Of a stretch of 64,000 nt of DNA, positions 35,457 through 46,639 are shown in pieces. A program made the position numbers and the translations under genes. The notes below the pieces were generated by a model, which searched no databases, was not told where the DNA came from, and was given only the letters and a program-made list of their open reading frames with translations. Origin of the DNA: Diabrotica undecimpunctata (lineage: Eukaryota > Arthropoda > Insecta > Coleoptera > Chrysomelidae); assembly GCF_040954645.1 (NCBI RefSeq), contig NC_092803.1, positions 13,889,230 through 13,953,229 of the forward strand, written 5' to 3'. Positions within the stretch are counted from its first letter, which is position 1, and each line of letters opens with the position of its first letter.

Positions 35457-37002
35457 CACTCAGGTGCAAAAAAATCGATCCATTCCTTATTTCTTATTTA
35501 TTTAAAGTTGTATAATTTAAGAGACATTAAATTACGTATGTAAATTTAGGTGTACTCTCGTATACGAGAAATAAAATAATATTTTTAATATTGCTTTTTA
35601 TATTTCTTAAAACAAATTGGTATTTCAGGTTTTTGTCAAAAAGAGTCGCATGAAGCAAGTAGATATTTATTAAATGTTGTTTTTAATTCAACAACCATAC
35701 TAGTGTTGTGATTTTATTTTTAAAACGTGTTATATTTTTATTTAATTATCCTTCCTAAATGTCTCTAACTCCGACAGATGCTGCAAGGGCGGTGACTTTA
35801 GTTCAAGATGGCCGTAGTCAATATTATGCAGCTGAAATGTTGGGTGTTAGTCGATCTTCGGTTCAAAGAGCAGTTCGGCGTTTTAGCGACACTGGTAACT
35901 TCACAAGAAGATCAGGATCAGGTCGTAGAAGGGTAACATCCGAAAGAGATGATCGATTTCTGGTCTCATCATGTTTGAGAAATCGGCATCTAACTTCAGT
36001 TGAACTGGCAAATCGTCTAAGCGAAGTGAGAAATGTGGATGTAAGCAGATGGACAGTTCGTCGACGACTTGTAGAAGGTAATTTATTATCCAGATGGCCA
36101 GCCCTATCTCCAATACTATCCATAGAACATGGCAGAGCTCGCCTTGCTTTTGCAAGAGAACATGAAAACTGGAGTGATGCAGACTGGAGCAATGTATTGT
36201 TCTCAGATGAGTCCAGATTTTGTCTAAGGTCACCAGACGGCCGAGAAAGGGTTTGGAGAAGACACGGAGAGCGATATTTTCAATGTAATATTGCGGAAAG
36301 AATAAGTTATCGGGGGGCTCCGTTATGGTTTGGGCTGGTATCAGTTCAGAAGCCTGTACTGATTTAGTTATTGTAGATAGAGGTTCTATGACTGCTGCAA
36401 GATATATAACAAGTATTTTAGATCAGCATGTGGTACCTTTTGCTCCTTTCATTGGACCTAATTTTATTTTTATGGACGACAACGCGCGTCCTCACCGTGC
36501 TAGAATCGTCAACCAATATATAGAGAAGGTGGGAATTGTCCGTATCAACTGGCCAGCTTGTAGTCCCGATCTTAATCCCATAGAACATCTATGGGATATA
36601 ATGAGAATACGTCTTCGAGCACGAGTACCCCGTCCAAACAACTTGACTGAACTTACAGCGGCTCTTCAAGAAATATGGGACCAATTGGATCAATTTGATA
36701 TCCAGAAGTTAATTACCTCAATGCCTAGACGTGTACAGGCTGTTATAAGGGCCCGAGGGAGAAACACTAGATATTGATTTATTATCAATGTTTTTCTTAA
36801 TTTCAGAAAGTTTTGAATATTCTTGTATTTTTGAGTTTTGGCGTATGTCTCTATAAATAAATGATTTTTTTGGATATTCTGTAAAAATTATTTTAATCTA
36901 ACATATACTTTTACATATATACCTGATTTAAAACTAATATCTTCAAACGTTTTCTTTTTTCAACAAATAATACCCATGGATCGATTTTTTTGCACCTGAG
37001 TG
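35457..37002 (+). mobile_element. Tc1/mariner (DD34E) transposon, nearly complete
   Basis: 1,546 bp with perfect 27-bp terminal inverted repeats beginning CACTCAGGTGCAAAAAAATC, inserted at a TA dinucleotide that is duplicated (35455-35456 and 37003-37004). It carries one transposase gene with a single frameshift. It sits in the loop of the palindromic Penelope-type insertion and is therefore younger than it. Terminal repeat identity and only one coding lesion indicate recent activity. Confidence 0.95.
35759..36777 (+). pseudogene. Tc1-family DD34E transposase, single frameshift
   Basis: About 340 codons in two overlapping frames, 35759-36367 and 36325-36777. The N-terminus has two helix-turn-helix segments (AAEMLGVSRSSVQRAVRRF, then SVELANRLSEV) joined by a GSGRRR motif of the AT-hook type. 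The catalytic triad is complete: D in VLFSDESRF, D in FMDDNARPH, E in NPIEHLWD, with 34 residues between the last two. The break is in the G-run at 36311-36316, where six G stand where seven would keep the GGSVMVWAG motif in frame. Apart from that missing base nothing is visibly damaged. It would cut at TA and act in the nucleus in trans on the 27-bp ends. Confidence 0.93.
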
Positions 37003-37254
37003 TATATAACATAAAAAACTTATTGTCTCCAAGTAAGAGATGTAGTTCTTCCAAATCCTCCCCCCTTTTTAAATTTAATGTCTGTTTCGTCCCCCCGTTT
37101 TTTAAGTGTTTTTTGTGTGTCTTAAAGTGTCTCAATTTTAATTTTTAACTTTATATAGTGAACTTTACATCAATTTGCCACATATTACAAGATAACTCTA
37201 TCAAAGAAATTTGATAATTACAAGCTAATCTAATTGCACACCCACACAATTTGT
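37003..37254 (-). other. Loop segment of the palindrome, short open frame
   Basis: The only non-arm, non-Tc1 part of the insertion. A minus-strand frame (37135-37003 before it runs into the Tc1 end) reads RHFKTHKKHLKNGG then RGEDLEELHLLLGDNKFF. It may be a Penelope N-terminal remnant, but I cannot assign it. Confidence 0.3.
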
Positions 37255-37769
37255 ACATCTATTCTTATTCATTGTCTTACAACTGTCACCTTCCAAAACA
37301 AAAATAAAAATCTCAATAAATAACACACATTTCATAAATATATCTCCAGAATAAATATAAATAACTTTTAAAGAACTTAATGGTAAAGAACATTACTTTC
37401 ATCAAACAAACAATTACATTTCACCTATCTCTACTTTATTGGATAAAATCTGTCTCCTCAAGAACTTCCCTGTTTACTGTTAAACAATTACAATAGTTGA
37501 CTTGAGTTCTCCAATCAACAATACAAGATAGTTTGAACCATGTTCTTTCAACCATCAATTAATAGAGTACCGGCATGTAAGTAATGTTTTATTTATTTGT
37601 TTATTTATTAATTTATTACAGTTTAATAGACTATTTTACCAATTTGTGGGTCTTACCTTGTCTGCTTAACATCTTATTCATTTTGAAAAACCACAGACAT
37701 GTAATATTGGCATAATTACTGAAACACCCTAATATGGGTTTATTATTTTCAGCATTTATTTAACTTTGT

Positions 37770-37823
37770 ATCGTGACCTGAAGATGCTTTGCATATTGTA
37801 GAAAGCGAAACCGGTCGTCTGAT
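37770..37823 (+). ncRNA. Hammerhead ribozyme motif (canonical core), right arm
   Basis: ATCGTGAC, then CTGAAGA (fits CTGANGA), stem II GCTTT...AAAGC, GAAA, then CCGGT so that ACCGGT forms a self-complementary stem III, C at the cleavage position, and GTCTGAT. Stem I is GAC/GTC, a small internal loop, then ATC/GAT. This is a complete type I hammerhead by eye. The very short palindromic stem III is typical of hammerheads in Penelope-like elements and retrozymes, which are thought to work as dimers. Confidence 0.82.
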
Positions 37824-37910
37824 TAGTTAAATTAAATTGATTGTGAGTAAGTCTAATTTATTATTTTTTTTACCTTTTGAAATGGACTCACACAAGCAAC
37901 ACATTCATGA

Positions 37911-37924
37911 TATTGTTAGGATGT
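37911..37924. repeat. Right target-site duplication
   Basis: Second copy of TATTGTTAGGATGT. Confidence 0.85.
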
Positions 37925-38290
37925 TTTGAAAAAAAAAGTACCAAGTCGAATCTATGGATGACAATAGTGTATGAAGAAGACGATACAACTTCGAACTTTA
38001 TAGAATATACCAGGAACCTGATATCATAAAACATATTAAAATAGGACGTCTGAGGTGGATAGGGCATGTAATTCGGATGGGACAAAATGACTTAGCTAGA
38101 CAAACGCTCCTTGATAGACCCATTGGTCAGAGAATTAGAGAAAGATCCAGAACAAGTTTCATTGATAATATCGATGAAGACATGAGAGACATATGGAAAT
38201 AAGTGTTTGGCGGAGAAATACGATAGATAGGGACGATTGGAGAGACATTTTTGAGGACGTAGGGTTGTAAAGCCAGAATGATGATGATGA
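37925..38290 (+). pseudogene. LINE RT fragment, right part
   Basis: Continuation of 34690-34783: a FEKKVPSRIYG block, then IIKHIKIGRLRWIGHVIRM, GQNDLARQTLLDRPIGQ, SRTSFIDNIDEDMRDIW and an end in a GATGATGAT run. It belongs to the same family as 56960-57660 and is frameshifted. Confidence 0.8.
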
Positions 38291-38880
38291 CGTGAAAAGA
38301 TAAACATATACATATTAAATATTTTGTAAGGTATATATACAATAGTATTTAATAAAATGAATAGACAAGAACCCATTCCTTCATAATTTCATGAATTTGG
38401 ATAGTTCACGATCTGGACCCATGCCAAGAAGTTGTTACCGGATTGAATATAACAAATATTTAATATAGCATAATGATAATAAAATTACTTTATACAAACC
38501 TATAATAAGTCCATCATACAGTGTTAAAAGACTTACCTGAAAAAAAAAGAAATGTCATTAGTTACTAAATTAATTATCTAGATATTAAAATGGTTTTAAC
38601 CAAAAACAAAATTAAACGCAAAGGTACTAAAAAATTTTTTACCAAAAGCATATAATTCTGACTCAATAAAAATGATACTAAACAAGGTGAAAAGCTCATA
38701 AAAAAAACATTAAAAAACAAACAAGTAAAAAACGTTATTTTTAAATTCACGAAGTACCTAAATTCAAGTTCAAAACTGGTTCTATCATTTCCCGAAAGTA
38801 TTTTGGGCCTATTTTATTTTAAAACATTGTTTTTTTAAACATGTTAAATTTTCTGGCGGTTATATTAAATTGGTGCAGCG
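38290..38880. other. No gene recognised
   Basis: AT-rich, short frames only. Confidence 0.4.
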
Positions 38881-40700
38881 TACGTTGTAAATCTTCTTCA
38901 CTTTAAGAGAGTAGTATTGCGTCGATTAGTTTAAGTTGTTTTTATTTCATTTGGTATCCTGTTTTAGTTCTTACCTTTTTTATTATTTCATCCATAATTA
39001 GGTTGAACAATAGAGGACTTAGGAAATCTCCCTGTCATACCATTGCCAGCTTCAATAGGGTTGGTTAGTTCTTCTTTTACTTTTACTTTTATTGTGTTGT
39101 TTTGGTAGATATTTTCGATCGTTTTGATTATTCCTAGAGGTATCTCTCTTGCCTACAGTAAGTGGATAACGTCTTTTAATTTGATTAGGTCAAATGCCTT
39201 CTTAAGGTCCACGAAACATAGATATGCCGGTTTGTTGTATTCTGATGATTTCTCTTGCACTTGCCTCATTATAAATATAGCGTCGGTGCATGATCTTCAC
39301 GACCTAGAACCTTGTTGTTCTTCTGCTAGTGTTATAATTTTATTCAGTTTATTTGTTATCACTTTGGTTGTTAATTTAAGTGTTGTGTTTAATAAATTAA
39401 TTCCTCTTTAATTTTCCAGGTCCCATTTGTCTCCCTTTTTGAAGAGAGGTATTAGGATGCTTGATCTCCGTTCTTGAGTAATTCTGTTTTGTTCTATTAT
39501 TTTTTTTTTAGTTTTAATATTTGTTTGGTCAGGTCTGGTCCTACGTACTTTAGGAGTTCGTTCGGTATTCTGTCCTCTCCTGGTGATTTTCTATTTTTTA
39601 ACTTTTTTAAAGCTTTCTTTACCTCTTCCTCCTCAATATTTATTTCTTCGTTTGTCGTCACCTCTGGCGTTGGTGGTTCATTATCGTCAGCTTATCGTCA
39701 GTCATATTTATTTCCTTCTGAATATGTTTCGTTTTTATTAGTTCGTTCATCTCTTTTCTTTGGCCTCTGATTATTCTCCATATTTCTTTTTGTGTTCCAT
39801 AGAAATCGTGTTTCATTTCTTTTAAAAAGCTCTGCCAGAGTTTCCTTTTTATTTGTCTAACTAAGGTGTTCATTTCATTCCTGATGCGTTTATAGTGGTT
39901 GTATGCCTATTGTGTTTGTTGTTTTCTGCACCGTATAAAGGCTTTCTTTTTTTCTTCACATTTTTTCGTTAATTCCTCTCTAAGCCATGGTGTTTTCTTT
40001 TTTAATATGTTAGTCTTTGTTACTTTCCTCTCTTTAAGTGACTCTGTTGCTGCGTTAATTATGTTATTTTTAAGTTTTCCCAGCTTTCCTCGATGTTATC
40101 GTTTTCTAATATTTCATTCCCAGCGATCTTCTCTGATTCTTTTCCTTCCGTATTCCGTGGATTCCGTATTTAGTCTTTCGACTTTGATTTTTGTTTGGGT
40201 TGGTGCCGCTCTCTTGGGTGAAAAGAATTTCAGGATGATTCTGATTTTACGTAATACTAGGCTATAGTCACTACCTATCTCTGCTGCGTCGAGACATCTT
40301 ACGTCGATTATTTTCGATTGTATATCTCTGTTGGCTATAACATAATCTATCATAATATATTTGTGTTGTTCTTTGTGGTCAAAAAATGTGTTGTTTATTC
40401 TTAGTTCGATATTATGTGATTGCCTATTCGAGCGTTAAAATCCCCCAATATTATCATCTTTCCTCTGACTTGATCTACTACTTGTTGTAATGGGTCATAA
40501 AACGCTTCCCTTGTAATTTGAGGCTTGTTATTTTCTGGGCCGTTACTATTCTTTCTGATATGTATTGACACTCTTTGATGTGATTTTGGTACCTTTGAAA
40601 GACATCCCAGGATAGGAGTTCTCTGACTAACAGTGGTAAAATAATTTCCCAATAAACAGAGTCGAGGAAGTATTGACCGCATTTCTTCTCTTTTAGGAGA
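38880..40700 (-). pseudogene. LINE endonuclease plus RT, RTE-like
   Basis: Minus strand, 5' to 3'. The endonuclease part is VRGKMIILGDFNARIGN at about 40440, then MIDYVIANRDIQSKIIDVR and EIGSDYSLVLRKI (SDH motif changed to SDY) at 40350-40250. The linker has GTQKEIWRIIRGQRKEM at about 39800. The RT part is KKLKNRKSPGEDRIPNELL at about 39570 and QGDFLSPLLFNLIMDEIIKK at about 39050; YADD is not preserved. Many stops. It resembles 16360-18060 in order and motif style, so both may be copies of one family. Confidence 0.82.
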
Positions 40701-40989
40701 TGGTGCTTCTACAATTTTTTTTGTTATTTTGGACTTTTGATCTTTTCTTTTGCATGTATAATAAATTCAATTTCCTATCTTCAAAGAATGAGCAAGATTG
40801 CTACCTTTGTGGTTTTATTTCATTTCAAAACGTAAAACAAAGACGACCGTGACGTGACCATAATGCAGATGAAGACGACGGTCTTTCTTTTGATCATTCT
40901 GCAGCCTTTTATTATAAAGTTCGGAATTAAGATAAGGAATAAGGTCGACTCTGGAGAACTCAGGATTCTAATAAAACTTCTGGAATACC

Positions 40990-42210
40990 ACCGTTCCAAT
41001 GGACGTGGAAAGCATGACAATAAGCCCTCTAAAACCCCAGATGAAGTTCTATACCTTATACGACAAACACATTAAATCTTTCAGGGCCAGGCAGTCTCAT
41101 TACTCAAAGCGAGATAATCCTGACAAAGTGTTTTATCTGAGGAGCTAAGTGTAAAGAAATGCTCAAAATGTTTTTGCAGGAAATCCAAATTAGCGTGTCA
41201 TATAATGTTTATTATATTGTTTTTACGAACGACTTCAACAGTCCCTTTGGTGTGCCAAGAACAGATACTTGTTTACGTTATGATGATCTGATTTTACAAA
41301 TAGACGCCAGAAGTGATGAGATTATTAAAAATCAGTTGGTATTGAAAAAAGAGTTGCACTTAAGAAGAGCCAGTAAATTTACGGAATTAAAAAGACATTA
41401 TAAATTGGAATCAAGAGCAAGCAGATGTATGGTTATATCGTTCGACTTTAAGCAAAACCTACCATTACCGCATATAAGAACTAGCGCCGTATTTTTTAAA
41501 AGCCAAATGTGGTACTATGTATTTGCAATCCACGACATAGTGGATGATTCAGCATCAATGTACGTCTATACTGAAGATATTGCAACATAATTGTCGAAAG
41601 ATGTTACATGTTTCTATGCTTTTGCAATATCTTAATCATAAAGATCTATCTAATGATCATTTAGTTATCTTTAGTGATGAATGTTCTGGCCAGAACAAAA
41701 ACCATGTTAGGGTTTATTTACAATATATGCTAGTGCATTCTTTAAAGATTAAAAAAAAATAACCCACATATTTCCCATCAGGGGTCATTCCTTCCTTCCG
41801 AATGACCAGGAATTTGCTCTGATTGAGAAAAAAAGAGAATATGTAGTCCAGAAGATTGGGATGAACTCATACGTCAATCAAGAGAAAAGCCACCTCCATT
41901 TAAGGTGGTCAATATGACTCACTTATATTCTTAATACTTTCCAAAGAGCCCAAAATCAAGTTTAAGTCTTAGAGAAGCACGTATTATCAAGATATCTATA
42001 GATTCTCCATACATTAAAACGCGTAGTACATATTCTGGTCCATACACTCTTGCTATTAGTTCTGTAAAAATTCAGAATATTGTATCATTATCTGCATTTT
42101 TAAAAAACCCTAAAAGCCTTCCCTTTTATCAAAAATTTCGAGTCACTAAAACGGCACCAACTGTTGACGTTGACGAAGATGACGCTAGCAGTGGATACGA
42201 GTAACTCAAA
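40990..42210 (+). pseudogene. DUF7869-like protein, decayed
   Basis: Plus-strand frames start with HIKSFRARQSHYSKRD and VFYLRS. The main frame 41159-41590 follows: VSYNVYYIVFTNDFNSPF, GVPRTDTCLRYDDLIL with the D-T-C motif of the cysteine region, KKELHLRRASK, MVISFDFKQNLPLPHIR and FKSQMWYYVFAIHD. Beyond the stop at 41590 the equivalents of the second and third acidic motifs are in other frames: IFSDECSGQNKNHVR at about 41670-41720 and HSFLPNDQEFALIEKKREY at about 41785-41840. This copy shows the N-terminal half missing from 19851-20885. There are several frameshifts; the gene is dead. Confidence 0.7.
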
Positions 42211-42359
42211 TTTAAAAAAAAACATACTATGTTGTCTTCTCTGTTCTGGTTAATAAAATAGTTACAACAAAACTTGGGATTGTTTTTTATATTCCAGTCA
42301 AAAACAGCCAATGTTTAAGTATTTTTCATTATTTTTGCAAAAAGTAAATACGTTTGGCC

Positions 42360-43110
42360 CCTAGTATATTAAATAATATTTGTTTGTATATATCGCACTA
42401 ATAATACAATAGGGTCGCAACTCAAAATGTTTCAAAATTACACTATATCCACACGTAAAATTCAATTCCCTGTAAGTCAATAAAACTGTTGGCGGCATAA
42501 GACGTTATTCATGATTGACTGACTGTCGTCACCCTCCTCACAATATCGCGTCATTTTTAGTTGCGACCAATAGTGATCGGGAACGCACGTGTTGCTTTGC
42601 TCATCATTTCCAGTTTCCACATTATTGCTGAATCAGGTATGTAATTTCCATTATTGCTGAATCAGGTATGTAATTTCCATTATTGCTGAATCAGGTATGT
42701 AATTTCCATGGCTATATTTCGAGTTATTACATTCTTGTTGATTTTAACCTAACTATAACATTGTTGATTTTCTAGTTATTACACTATCACTGATTTACAC
42801 CAGCACTTTTTTAAATTAATATTTTTATTAACGACACTATTATTGGTTCAGTTCATTATTTTTGACATGCTACATTATTGTTGAATTATCACTTTAAATC
42901 ATTTTTTTGTTGTTTGTAAAACATTTATTAATCATTATCTATTTGACGATCACCGGATAGTAATAACTCATTTAAAATGTGTAGCAGTGTTATTAAGAAA
43001 GCCTACCAACTACTTTATTTTATAAATTTAGAGTTACTACACTCTTTGTGACATTCTGGCATCAAGTACCTATATACTTAATCTAATAATATTACTTGAT
43101 TCATTTTTAG
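42360..43110. other. Non-coding; possible leader of the next gene
   Basis: No frame. It contains three direct repeats (42621-42707) with splice-donor-like sites and ends at a good acceptor, TCATTTTTAG (43101-43110). Confidence 0.4.
42621..42707 (+). repeat. Three tandem 29-bp repeats with donor-like CAG|GTATGT
   Basis: The unit ATTATTGCTGAATCAGGTAT plus GTAATTTCC occurs three times without change. Each contains CAGGTATGT. Confidence 0.9.
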
Positions 43111-43149
43111 GTTCAATACCTAAGTCGTGGGCGATTACTTGTTGCTATG

Positions 43150-43805
43150 ATAACAATCTCGGGAAATCTCTTCGCCGTCGTTTTTGTCACTGGAGAGTAC
43201 AAATAATGAACCTGGTACCCAAATAGAAAACAGTGACGTTGCGAAAATAAAACCACCACCTATACCTTCACCATTTACGAGTCATCAAGTACTTCAAGAA
43301 ATTGACCTAAACAGTGAAACAGCGAATGAGATTGTGAGTTGTGAGTGTAATATATAGAAAAAGTTATACAGGCTACTCCTGGAAAGAACTGGACTTTACT
43401 CAGACTCAGACGGCTAAAAAGACAGGTAAACCGTATAGCGTGACTGAAATGACTAATGAAAAATTTTACAATCTGAAATTACTTCAAGAAGAGAAGATTA
43501 CTTCAACAATTTTAATGTTAATGAGGAGAAAGACAAAATAAAATGGCATGACATTAAGGTGTTTCTTGTTGAAAACGAACATCCATTTACTTTCTTTTAT
43601 AAGAACTCTTACGAAGATGAAGATTACCAAAAAATTTTCGTGCGTAGCTTATGAAGAACTGAAAACCAGACTTCGTTATTTGCTAATGGTTTGACACGAG
43701 AGTACACAAGCAAGATACCTTTAACTCAAAATAAAAAAAGGGACTTAAAAGAATTAGTTGACAAAAATGTAATACCCAAGAGTTGTCGTGAAAGGATTTG
43801 ACCGA
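43150..43805 (+). pseudogene. DUF7869-like C-terminal fragment
   Basis: Plus-strand frames in three pieces. SFLSLESTNNEPGTQIENS to VSCEC (43175-43345) is a low-complexity leader. The frame 43341-43541 has YTGYSWKELDFTQTQTAKK. From 43540, WHDIKVFLVENEHPFTFFYK (43540-43600), IFVR, and TSKIPLTQNKKRDLKEL then VIPKSCRERI (43710-43800) match the C-terminal part of DUF7869-like proteins. Frameshifts lie near 43345 and 43500 and a stop near 43650. The acidic catalytic-type blocks are absent. Confidence 0.6.
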
Positions 43806-45480
43806 ATAAAATAAAAATTGTAATCAGTAATAATTGATTTTTAGACTGATTCAAACTTTTGTTTTTTTTGAAGTATGTCCTTTTAATTGACTATGAATTA
43901 CTTAAATATGGCTAGATTTTGTGTTCTTTTTTGGAAGGTTTATTTTGTTAAATATATAGATTAAATACAAAATGTTAAAGAATACTGTTTTTTGTTATCT
44001 TTATCTGAATTTGAATATATAGTAATTAAAACAGTCTTGATTTATTTATTAATATCAAAAACAACAATTCTTGGTCATTGTTAACGTGTAATACAATATC
44101 TTTAGATCCAATGTTAACAAGTACCAAGAATCAGTTCCCAAAATTGTTGTAAGTCCAAAAACTAACGTAAACCGCAGAAAAGAATAGTAAATCAAATTGT
44201 AGTAACACAAAATATTTCATAAATAATGTCATAACTAAAAATATTATTTCATTTCGAACATTTTGCTTAGAGCAATACAGTGTTAACTCAAAATTTTAAA
44301 ATAACTTCGCTGTCAGTATTTTTATTTAACTAAGAGTACAAAGAAACTTCGTTTAATATTAATTAGAAACATATTATGCATTAATTTTTTTTTACCTGCA
44401 GTAGGAAATGATTATTGAGTTTTTCGTTGATTCTGAAAAATCTTTTTTTTTTGAGTTACGACACTATTAGTGCAATATCCTAATTCATAAAAATTAGAAA
44501 AAAAAACATTGGCTTGAAGTTAGAACGAGAAGTTAGTTCTACCAGTTTATTAATTTTTAATAATTTTAATATTAGTTTTTATTAATTTTTGAAAATTTAC
44601 TTTTTTTGACATTGGTTGTTTTTGAAATAAACCCTTCAATTTTTCTTGTATTTCCATATAAGAGGGAGAATTAAATTCATTCATTATATGCAATACTAAT
44701 TTTTCCACGATTCAAATATGAATAGCTTTTATCTCGTTCGGTAGCTCTTTCTTAACTGTTCTAATAAAGTCTATTGTCTATTAAATATTTAATGCTTGAA
44801 AACTCAAGAGATTCCCTGCACAAACAACTCAATTTCACAAACATTATTTATTCGCAAATTTTCCTCGTTTTACTCGCTATAAAAGTTATCTATTGCAAGT
44901 GAAGATTTGCTGCTGGTCATAAAATCTGACATTTAATAGCCAAAACTGAGTTAGTGCACCTTAGGAATCCCATAAAGACAATATCAACATCCCAGACGCA
45001 TTTCTTTATATTTAACTGTCATTCTAAACTAATGTCGATGAAGAGATGGTCAATATCGTGAGTCTAAAGATATTCTTTCGGCGATTTCGATAAAAGTTCG
45101 AAAATAAAGTATAATTTAGTCGTTTTATGGGACTAATATTAAGTTTTGATGTGGCAAAATGACGGTTTTACTTATATAATGGAAAAACAAAGATTTTTTT
45201 AGTATATAAAATGTTAGCCTTAAGCGCAGTATACGGGTAGACACGAATTGAGGACCAAAATGAAATTTTAAGTAAGGGTTTACTTTTATACCTGAAAAAA
45301 TTGCACGAATTGAGGACCAAGACTTCAAGAAGGTATAAAATATTATTAAAAGTACGAATCCCAATAATCGTAGATATTTATTGCCTATTTAAGAAACAAT
45401 ATTTTAATCATAAAAACGTTACACATATTTACATTTAATATTTATAAAAATAAAAGAAGTACACATATTTACATTTAATA
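43805..45480. other. No gene recognised
   Basis: AT-rich. 45420-45447 and 45461-45488 are direct copies of ACACATATTTACATTTAATA plus TTTAT. Confidence 0.4.
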
Positions 45481-45481
45481 T

Positions 45482-46275
45482 TTATACTTTATGAAAACAT
45501 GATGCAAATTTTACAAAATCTATTCGTCTCAACAAACCGTTATTATATTCCGACAATTTAGAAGTTAACATGTTTAATCTTCGCCTAACAATTTTGTTCT
45601 TACATTTAACAGGCTCCTTAACGCTTTGAATACGAATGTAAGTATCTATTTGTAAATTGTTCAAAACCTTTACAAATAAATACAACGAAGGGTGCATCGA
45701 ATAGAAATTTGAATTAAATCGAGAGTGAAAGGACTCGCGTACATTTGTAGAATTTTCTGTAGTTACAGATGCTTCAGCCCAAAGTGATGGTGGAAATAAA
45801 GAATTTTCACCAACATAATTGTCTATTAAATAGTCCGCAAAATCTACCGCAGCTTTATGCAGATGATTTGGCTGAAATTCAGCCAAATCCAAAGCAAAAT
45901 ATTCTCCAACCTCCTCTGGTTTTAAAAAAGATAGTCCAAAAAGACACCTCAGCCACTTTCCACTTTTACTTTTTCCATCTTGATATTCTTTATCCAAGGC
46001 TAAACTTTGTATGTTCCTGTACCAAGCTTGGCCAAGATAAAACCTGCATCCAACGATCTTTGTGGTGGGCCATTGTGCACAAATTGCTTTATGAATAGCT
46101 AATTCTTAATCAGCTACAATAATTTTTGGAGCAAATATTAAATTAGAATTGCGACACTTTTCCTTAAGAATAACAAAAAGTTTTTCATATGCTGACCTAA
46201 GTTTATTAAGTAATAAGCAAAAGGCCACAAGTATATAATGTCCGTTTTCTATAACACAAAATGTGAACAATTGTA
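45482..46275 (-). pseudogene. MULE (Mutator-like) transposase C-terminal part
   Basis: Minus strand from about 46272: FTFCVIENGHYILVAFCLLL (the MULE domain strand before the second acidic residue), LRSAYEKLF, FAPKIIVAD with a stop replacing the next residue, then ELAIHKAICAQWPTTKIVGC, FYLGQAWYRNIQSLALDKEY and a 171-codon frame. That frame contains STNVRESFHSRFNSNFYSMH, a TNxxESxHxxxN block typical of MULE transposases, and a basic C-terminus. The upstream domain is missing. The 5' edge is fused to the coiled-coil gag-like sequence at 46276. One in-frame stop is the main lesion in this part. Confidence 0.75.
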
Positions 46276-46442
46276 AAAAAAGCAGAAACTTTGCTTTCCA
46301 GAGAAGAAATCTCTTTAGAAACTTTGTTTTCTAAAGAAGCGATGTCGCCGGAAACTTTGTTCTCTAATGATGCGATGTCACCAGCAACTTTGGCTACATC
46401 AGAAGAAACTTTCAAAATATCGCCAGAAACTTTGTTCTCTAA
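46276..46442 (-). pseudogene. Gag-like coiled coil, downstream half (LTR element)
   Basis: Minus-strand frame with an 11-12 residue repeat, SLENKVSGDIA / SLENKVSKEIS / SLESKVS, a coiled coil. It continues the protein that begins at 49966. The Harbinger element separates the halves. Confidence 0.7.
46440..46442. repeat. TAA target duplication, left (Harbinger)
   Basis: TAA here and at 49751-49753; 3-bp TWA duplications are the rule for PIF/Harbinger. Confidence 0.8.
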
Positions 46443-46639
46443 AAAATTGCTTCCACCGGAGGAACAAATAGCAACATGTAGCAACATTTTTGTTGCCTGT
46501 GTTTCTTCTTGTTTGTAAATTTAGGAACTTATTAGCAACAAATGTAAACTTTTTATTTCCACTGACAGAACTTTTTGTTTCCGGTCGTTTCTGATAACTG
46601 AGAGAGAGCAACTTAGTGTTTCCACCGCGGTTGGTAAAC

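Larger units (their letters stand above)
34784..37910. mobile_element. Palindromic Penelope-type insertion with two hammerhead ribozymes
   Basis: Inverted arms (34784-35448 and 37255-37870) surround a central loop of about 260 bp, later enlarged by a Tc1 element. A 14-bp target duplication flanks the unit. The right end carries about 40 further bases (37871-37910) absent from the left, the same asymmetry as at 1261-3212. Each arm has a hammerhead motif about 50-70 bases from its outer end. In the right arm GTAAGTAATG (37578) and TTATTTTCAG (37743-37752) could bound an intron, as known from Penelope leaders. No RT or endonuclease is recognisable; the minus-strand frame at 37135-37003 in the loop is unassigned. 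The left arm has about 47 extra bases near 34930-34980. Confidence 0.8.
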
